This document shows positions 30,524-34,156 of a stretch of 34,156 nt of DNA, piece after piece. Below the pieces are notes generated by a model, which was not told the origin of the DNA, searched no databases, and saw only the letters and a list, made by a program, of their open reading frames with translations. The position numbers and the translations under genes are program-made. This DNA is from Gemmatimonadota bacterium (lineage in GTDB: Bacteria > Gemmatimonadota > Gemmatimonadetes > Longimicrobiales > Gaopeijiaceae), in contig SHZR01000004.1 of assembly GCA_009692205.1 (NCBI GenBank), forward strand, positions 112,635 to 146,790, written 5' to 3'. The first letter of the stretch is position 1, and each line of letters begins with the position of its first letter.

Positions 30524-33295
30524 ATGACACGCCCTCGTTGCCGTCACGTCTTCCTGTCCGGAGCGCTCTTCGCCTTCTCCGCCGCCACCGGGCTCGGGGC
30601 CCAGGTGCCCGAAGGCCGCGGCGGCCGTGGCGCTGCGGGCGTTGCCCCGCAAGCGAGCGGCGCGTACGACCACGCCACCGCTCCGATCGCTCGGGTGGTG
30701 CGGACGACGGAGAGCATCTCGATCGACGGCCGGATGGACGAGTCGGCCTGGATGACGGCTCCCGCCGCGACCGACTTCTATCAGGTGGTGCCGAACGAGG
30801 GCCAGCCGATCACGCAGCCGACGGAAGTCCGGTTCCTCTACGACGACGACGTCCTCTACGTCGGCGGCTGGATGTGGGACGACGGGGAGATCCTCGCCCG
30901 CATGGCCCGCCGAGATCAGGGCGTGCCGGACATCGACATCTTCGCCATTCATCTAGATGGCTATCACGACCACCGTACGGCGGTCCGCATCGCGACGTCG
31001 CCCGGGGCGGGATGGGTCCGCGACGAGTTCATCGTCGGCGCACGTGGCGGTGGGCCGGGCACGGGCGGGTCCGCCGACATCTCCTGGGACCCGGTCTACG
31101 ACGTCGCGTCCACGGTGACCGACGAGGGATGGTTCGTCGAGTTCGCGATTCCGTTCAGCCAGCTCAGGTACGGAAGCGAGCCGGTGCAGACCTGGGGGCT
31201 GCAGATCGAGCGGAAGATCCGTCGGCACGGCGAGGATGTGATGTGGGCGTTCCTCCCGCGCAACGAGCCGCAGGGCGTCGCGCGGTACGGACATCTCGAG
31301 GGCTTCGAGAATCTGCGGCGGAGTCGCGGCCTCGAGATCCTCCCGTACACGACCGCGCGCGCAGAATACAAGGACATCCCCAGGAGTTCCGGCGCCAACT
31401 TCGACAACCCGTTCCGGAGCGGGAGGGACTACTTCGCCAGCGTAGGCGCGGATCTGAAATACCGGCTGGGCACCAACTTCACGCTGGACGCCACCGTCAA
31501 TCCCGACTTCGGCCAGGTGGAGGCCGACCCGGCCGTGATCAACCTCTCGGCGTTCGAGACGCGCGTGAACGAGCGTCGGCCGTTCTTCGTGGAGGGCGCC
31601 GACATCTTTCGCTTCGGCGAGGGCGCGGGCGGCGGATCGCAGCTCGTGAACACGCGCCGGATCGGCCGGGCTCCGGCGGGCTCGCTCCCGAACGCGTCCA
31701 AGTACGCGGACGTTCCGAGCTCCACGACGATCCTCGGCGCCGGCCGGGTGACCGGTCGGCCCACCGGCGGCTGGTCCGTCGGAGTGCTGGAGGCCGTGAG
31801 CGATCGTGCCGTCGTGCCATGGGTGGACGCGAGCGCGGTGCGGTCGGAATCGGAGATCGAGCCGCTGACGAACTACTTCGCGGGAAGGATTCGGCGCGAC
31901 TTGAACCAGGGCACCAACGCGTTCGGCGTCATCGCCACCGCCGTGAACCGCGATCTCGGGACCGACGCCCTCCGCGGGGAGATGCACGCGGCGGGGTACT
32001 CCGCCGGTCTCGACGGTCAGCTCCAATGGGCGAACCGGGAGTGGGCGGTCAGCGGAGCGCTAGCGGGCAGCCGCGTGACGGGTGACGCGGAAGCGATCGC
32101 GCGAACCCAACGAAGCTCGGCCCGCTACTTCCGGCGGGTGGATGCGGGCCACCTGGACTACGACTCCACCGCGACGTCGCTCTCGGGATACTTCGCGACG
32201 ATCAGCGGCGGCAGGCAGCGAGGATCGTGGACGGGGGGCCTCACCGTCGATGCCACGAGCCCCGGCTACGAGGTGAACGATTTCGGATTCCAGAGCGCCG
32301 CGGACCGCATCAACTACGGCGGCGACCTCGGATACCGCATGCCGACGACCGGGCGTCGCTTCAGGAACTTCAACGTCTCGGCGTCGGCCGGGATCACCCA
32401 GAACTTCGGCCGCGAGACCCTCGGGAAGGACATGGGCCTCTCGGTCGGCGCCACGCACATCTCGCAGTACGGCTTCAACGCCAGGGTCAACAAGGGCTTC
32501 GAGACGTTCGACGACCGCCTGACGCGCGGAGGGCCACTGGCGCGCGCGCCCGGCGGCTGGTCCGCGAACTTGAGCTTCAACACCCCACCCCAGGGAGCCC
32601 TCCAGCCGAGGCTCGGCTTCAACTACTCGGAGGACGACGCCGGAGGGTGGCGGAAGTCCGTGAACACGGGCGTCACCATGCGCTTCCGGGATATCTCCGA
32701 ACTGATCCTCGGGGGGAGTGTGAGCCGGAGTCGCTCCCCGGCGCAGTACGTCACGACCGTCGCCGATTTGAGGGCCACCGCGACCTACGGGAACCGCTAC
32801 GTCTTCGCGCCCATCGGTCAGACGACGCTCGACCTCGAGGTTCGTCTGAACCTGACCTTCACGCGCCGCCTCACGCTCGAGGTCTACACGCAGCCCTTCA
32901 TCTCGAGCGGCGACTACGGCGATTTGATGGAGCTTGCCGCGCCCCGCACGTTCGACTTCCTCCGCTACGGATACGACTCGGGGACCATCACCCGGGGCGT
33001 GGACGGACGCTACGCGATCGATCCGGTGGGCGACGGCGTGCAGACCTTCACGGTCAGCGACCGGGACTTCAACGTCCGCTCGCTCATCGGCAACGCGGTG
33101 CTCCGTTGGGAGTGGCGGCCGGGGAGCACGTTGTATCTGGTCTGGCAGCAGAGCCGCTCGGAGCGCCCGACCTCTGGCGGGTTACCTCAAGGGACCTACG
33201 GCAACTTCCACTTCGGCAGCGACGCGGACCGGCTCTTCCAGATTAAGCCGGAGAACACGTTCATGCTCAAGGTGAACTACTGGTTGAATCCCTGA
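30524..33295 (+). CDS. CBM9-like/DUF5916 outer-membrane protein, copy 2
   Basis: The 923-residue protein starts at ATG 30524 (a GTG two codons upstream is also possible). The signal peptide is about 1-27 (HVFLSGALFAFSAATGLGAQ). The CBM9-like domain is at about 60-260 (SISIDGRMDESAWMTA, FLYDDDVLYVGGWMWDDG, FVEFAIPFSQLRYG). The DUF5916 hallmark NERRPFFVEGADIFRFGEG occurs near 350. The long C-terminal region is beta-rich with many aromatic residues. It matches the family of the gene at 13799 but is longer and clearly divergent. The C-terminus ends YWLNP rather than with Phe. It probably sits in the outer membrane; ligand unknown. It starts 92 bases after the MBL-fold gene on the same strand. Confidence 0.88.
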   Translation: MTRPRCRHVFLSGALFAFSAATGLGAQVPEGRGGRGAAGVAPQASGAYDHATAPIARVVRTTESISIDGRMDESAWMTAPAATDFYQVVPNEGQPITQPTEVRFLYDDDVLYVGGWMWDDGEILARMARRDQGVPDIDIFAIHLDGYHDHRTAVRIATSPGAGWVRDEFIVGARGGGPGTGGSADISWDPVYDVASTVTDEGWFVEFAIPFSQLRYGSEPVQTWGLQIERKIRRHGEDVMWAFLPRNEPQGVARYGHLEGFENLRRSRGLEILPYTTARAEYKDIPRSSGANFDNPFRSGRDYFASVGADLKYRLGTNFTLDATVNPDFGQVEADPAVINLSAFETRVNERRPFFVEGADIFRFGEGAGGGSQLVNTRRIGRAPAGSLPNASKYADVPSSTTILGAGRVTGRPTGGWSVGVLEAVSDRAVVPWVDASAVRSESEIEPLTNYFAGRIRRDLNQGTNAFGVIATAVNRDLGTDALRGEMHAAGYSAGLDGQLQWANREWAVSGALAGSRVTGDAEAIARTQRSSARYFRRVDAGHLDYDSTATSLSGYFATISGGRQRGSWTGGLTVDATSPGYEVNDFGFQSAADRINYGGDLGYRMPTTGRRFRNFNVSASAGITQNFGRETLGKDMGLSVGATHISQYGFNARVNKGFETFDDRLTRGGPLARAPGGWSANLSFNTPPQGALQPRLGFNYSEDDAGGWRKSVNTGVTMRFRDISELILGGSVSRSRSPAQYVTTVADLRATATYGNRYVFAPIGQTTLDLEVRLNLTFTRRLTLEVYTQPFISSGDYGDLMELAAPRTFDFLRYGYDSGTITRGVDGRYAIDPVGDGVQTFTVSDRDFNVRSLIGNAVLRWEWRPGSTLYLVWQQSRSERPTSGGLPQGTYGNFHFGSDADRLFQIKPENTFMLKVNYWLNP

Positions 33296-33308
33296 CCTGA
33301 AGCAGGTC
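33294..33308. terminator. Short hairpin between convergent genes
   Basis: GACCTG (33294-33299) and CAGGTC (33303-33308) pair around a three-base loop, overlapping the stop codon of the DUF5916 gene and lying before the VapC module 3 stop. The stem is only six pairs and lacks a T-run, so its role as a terminator in either direction is weakly supported. Confidence 0.3.
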
Positions 33309-33320
33309 GATCGCGGGGGT

Positions 33321-33719
33321 CTAGTAGTCGATCACATGCAGACCCGCCACGCGGCGGAAGTGGCGCTCGTTCCGCGTGACGAGCGGAAGTCCGTGGGCGA
33401 CCGCGGTAGCTGCGATCCACAGGTCGTTGGTCCCGATCAGAAGCCCGTTGTCTGCTAGGTGCCGGAAGATCCGGCCGTAGATCCAGCACACGTCGAGGTT
33501 GATCTCGAGGATCTGGAAGCGCCGAAGCAGCTCGTGCCAGCGGTCGCGATCGTTCTGCTCGGGTCCACCCGCGATCTCGCCCGCCGTGACCAGGGTGACG
33601 GCAAGCGCTGCCTGCGGGTGCCGCTGGAGGAACGTCGTGGCCCGACCGGCCTCCGCCTTCCTCACCTCTCGTTCCAGATCGATGAGGAAGGTGGTCTCGA
33701 GGATCAGTCGGTCCGCCAC
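33321..33719 (-). CDS. vapC: PIN-domain ribonuclease toxin, VapC family (module 3), with Glu at the first acidic site
   Basis: The 132-residue PIN-fold toxin starts at GTG 33719 and overlaps the antitoxin gene by 16 bases. ILETTFLIDLER is the usual N-terminal strand, but the first acidic residue, normally Asp, is Glu8 (codon GAG). Glu48 (TAGEIAGG) and Asp99 (GTNDLWIAATA) are present; the last position is Asn117 in VTRNERHF, as in many VapC proteins. Activity may be altered, but Glu can still bind metal. The RNA target is unknown. Confidence 0.87.
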   Translation of the reverse strand: MADRLILETTFLIDLEREVRKAEAGRATTFLQRHPQAALAVTLVTAGEIAGGPEQNDRDRWHELLRRFQILEINLDVCWIYGRIFRHLADNGLLIGTNDLWIAATAVAHGLPLVTRNERHFRRVAGLHVIDY

Positions 33720-33952
33720 TTGTCCTCGGGCGGAAGGCCCGCGGCCTTCGCTTCCTCGATGCGATCGAGGGCCGCTTCGGAGAGGAACGGGCCCTCCGTC
33801 CTGTAGACCTCGAGCAGTTCCTCACCCGTGATGGGTGCTTCCGGCCATGCGGCGCGCAGGATCACGTCCGAGAAGGATTCCGTCGGGCGACGGCGCGCAT
33901 TCCGCAGGCGCTCGTAGGCTTCCAGCTTCACGGAAATCGTCTTCGTGGACAT
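33704..33952 (-). CDS. vapB: VapB-type antitoxin (module 3)
   Basis: The 82-residue antitoxin starts at ATG 33952. Its N-terminus, STKTISVKLEAYERLRNAR, is typical of the VapB family often annotated DUF217, different in type from the ribbon-helix-helix antitoxins of modules 1 and 2. PTESFSDVILRAAWPE (about 22-37) follows. The C-terminal part (ITGEELLEVYRTEGPFLSEA) would bind the toxin. A perfect TGCATGCA palindrome (33952-33959) overlaps the start codon, a possible operator. An upstream GTG/ATG at 33988 is open in frame but has no better ribosome site. Confidence 0.82.
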   Translation of the reverse strand: MSTKTISVKLEAYERLRNARRRPTESFSDVILRAAWPEAPITGEELLEVYRTEGPFLSEAALDRIEEAKAAGLPPEDKWRTD

Positions 33953-34065
33953 GCATGCAACGTACACAGGCTGCGCATCCTCCGCCACGTGGGCTAGGGG
34001 ACTCAGCCAATTTCGACACCCGGTTGGGGCGCCTCCATGTCGGAATCGGTCGTCGAAGACGGCGA

Positions 34066-34156
34066 TCAGTAGCCCGTCACGAGCAGCCCCGGCACCCGGT
34101 CGAAGTCCCGGGCGTTCCGCGTGACCAGCGGCGCACCGTGTCCGAGCGCAGCCACC
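34066..34156 (-). CDS. C-terminal end of a fourth PIN-domain (VapC-like) toxin, partial
   Basis: Thirty codons run off the right end of the window. The protein ends with GHGAPLVTRNARDFDR, then VPGLLVTGY and TGA at 34066-34068. This closely matches the end of the module 3 toxin (AHGLPLVTRNERHFRRV, then AGLHVIDY), including the VTRN motif. The gene must continue to the right on the minus strand, with an antitoxin expected beyond it. The stretch from 33953 to 34065 holds no gene that I can see. Confidence is good for the family and limited by the short length. Confidence 0.75.
   Translation of the reverse strand, partial: VAALGHGAPLVTRNARDFDRVPGLLVTGY

Noticed and set aside
30358-32085. A 575-residue plus-strand open frame in another frame of the second DUF5916 gene
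   Set aside because: Arg/Gly/Pro-rich with no signal or motif; the DUF5916 frame has a signal peptide and family hallmarks.
1-34156. CRISPR array, tRNA, rRNA, insertion sequence or prophage
   Set aside because: I found no regular direct repeats with spacers, no tRNA-like cloverleaf, no rRNA, no transposase or phage gene in either strand.

Overview
The window is GC-rich bacterial chromosome with tightly packed genes and no rRNA, tRNA, CRISPR array, insertion sequence or prophage that I can recognise. Many predicted exported proteins have signal peptides ending in an A-Q type site. There are two large outer-membrane proteins of the CBM9-like/DUF5916 type, several VapBC modules and molybdenum hydroxylases. 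This mix suggests a Gram-negative, diderm soil or sediment bacterium, possibly Gemmatimonadota; that is an inference from gene content, with no marker gene to prove it.

Layout. 1-4328: a three-subunit molybdenum hydroxylase (Fe-S subunit cut by the window edge, Moco subunit, FAD subunit), then an in-frame fusion of an unknown domain to a BON lipoprotein. 4362-6898: a DEAD-box RNA helicase, a 56-residue basic protein and a short-chain dehydrogenase. 6914-7569: VapBC module 1. 7681-8208: rsmD. 8333-12211: exported proteins (a Met-rich metal-binding-like protein, an unknown exported protein, a ComEC-like metallo-beta-lactamase-fold protein, an esterase) and a GYD-domain protein. 12296-13105: one reading frame broken by a single amber codon. 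13232-17828: a small beta-barrel protein, the first DUF5916 protein, an unknown exported protein and an exported alpha/beta hydrolase.

17855-21994 (minus strand): a compact four-gene operon, M15 L,D/D,D-carboxypeptidase, MpaA-like amidase, a fused SpmA-SpmB membrane protein and Mpl ligase. The three soluble enzymes lack signal peptides and act on or near the murein tripeptide, so this looks like a cytoplasmic peptidoglycan-salvage operon with its own candidate permease.

22130-28004 (plus): an ECF sigma factor, a zinc-finger anti-sigma factor fused to a carboxypeptidase-regulatory-like domain, a hairpin, then a second molybdenum hydroxylase of the PaoABC (periplasmic aldehyde oxidoreductase) type, exported through a Tat signal on the Fe-S subunit. 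A small lipoprotein follows. 28470-29182: VapBC module 2. 29373-33295: an exported metallo-beta-lactamase-fold protein with a polyglycine linker and the second DUF5916 protein. 33321-34156: VapBC module 3 and the end of a fourth PIN toxin running off the window.

The points most worth following are the salvage operon, the loss of one [4Fe-4S] cysteine in the first FAD subunit but not the second, the anti-sigma fusion, the amber-split gene and the BON fusion.
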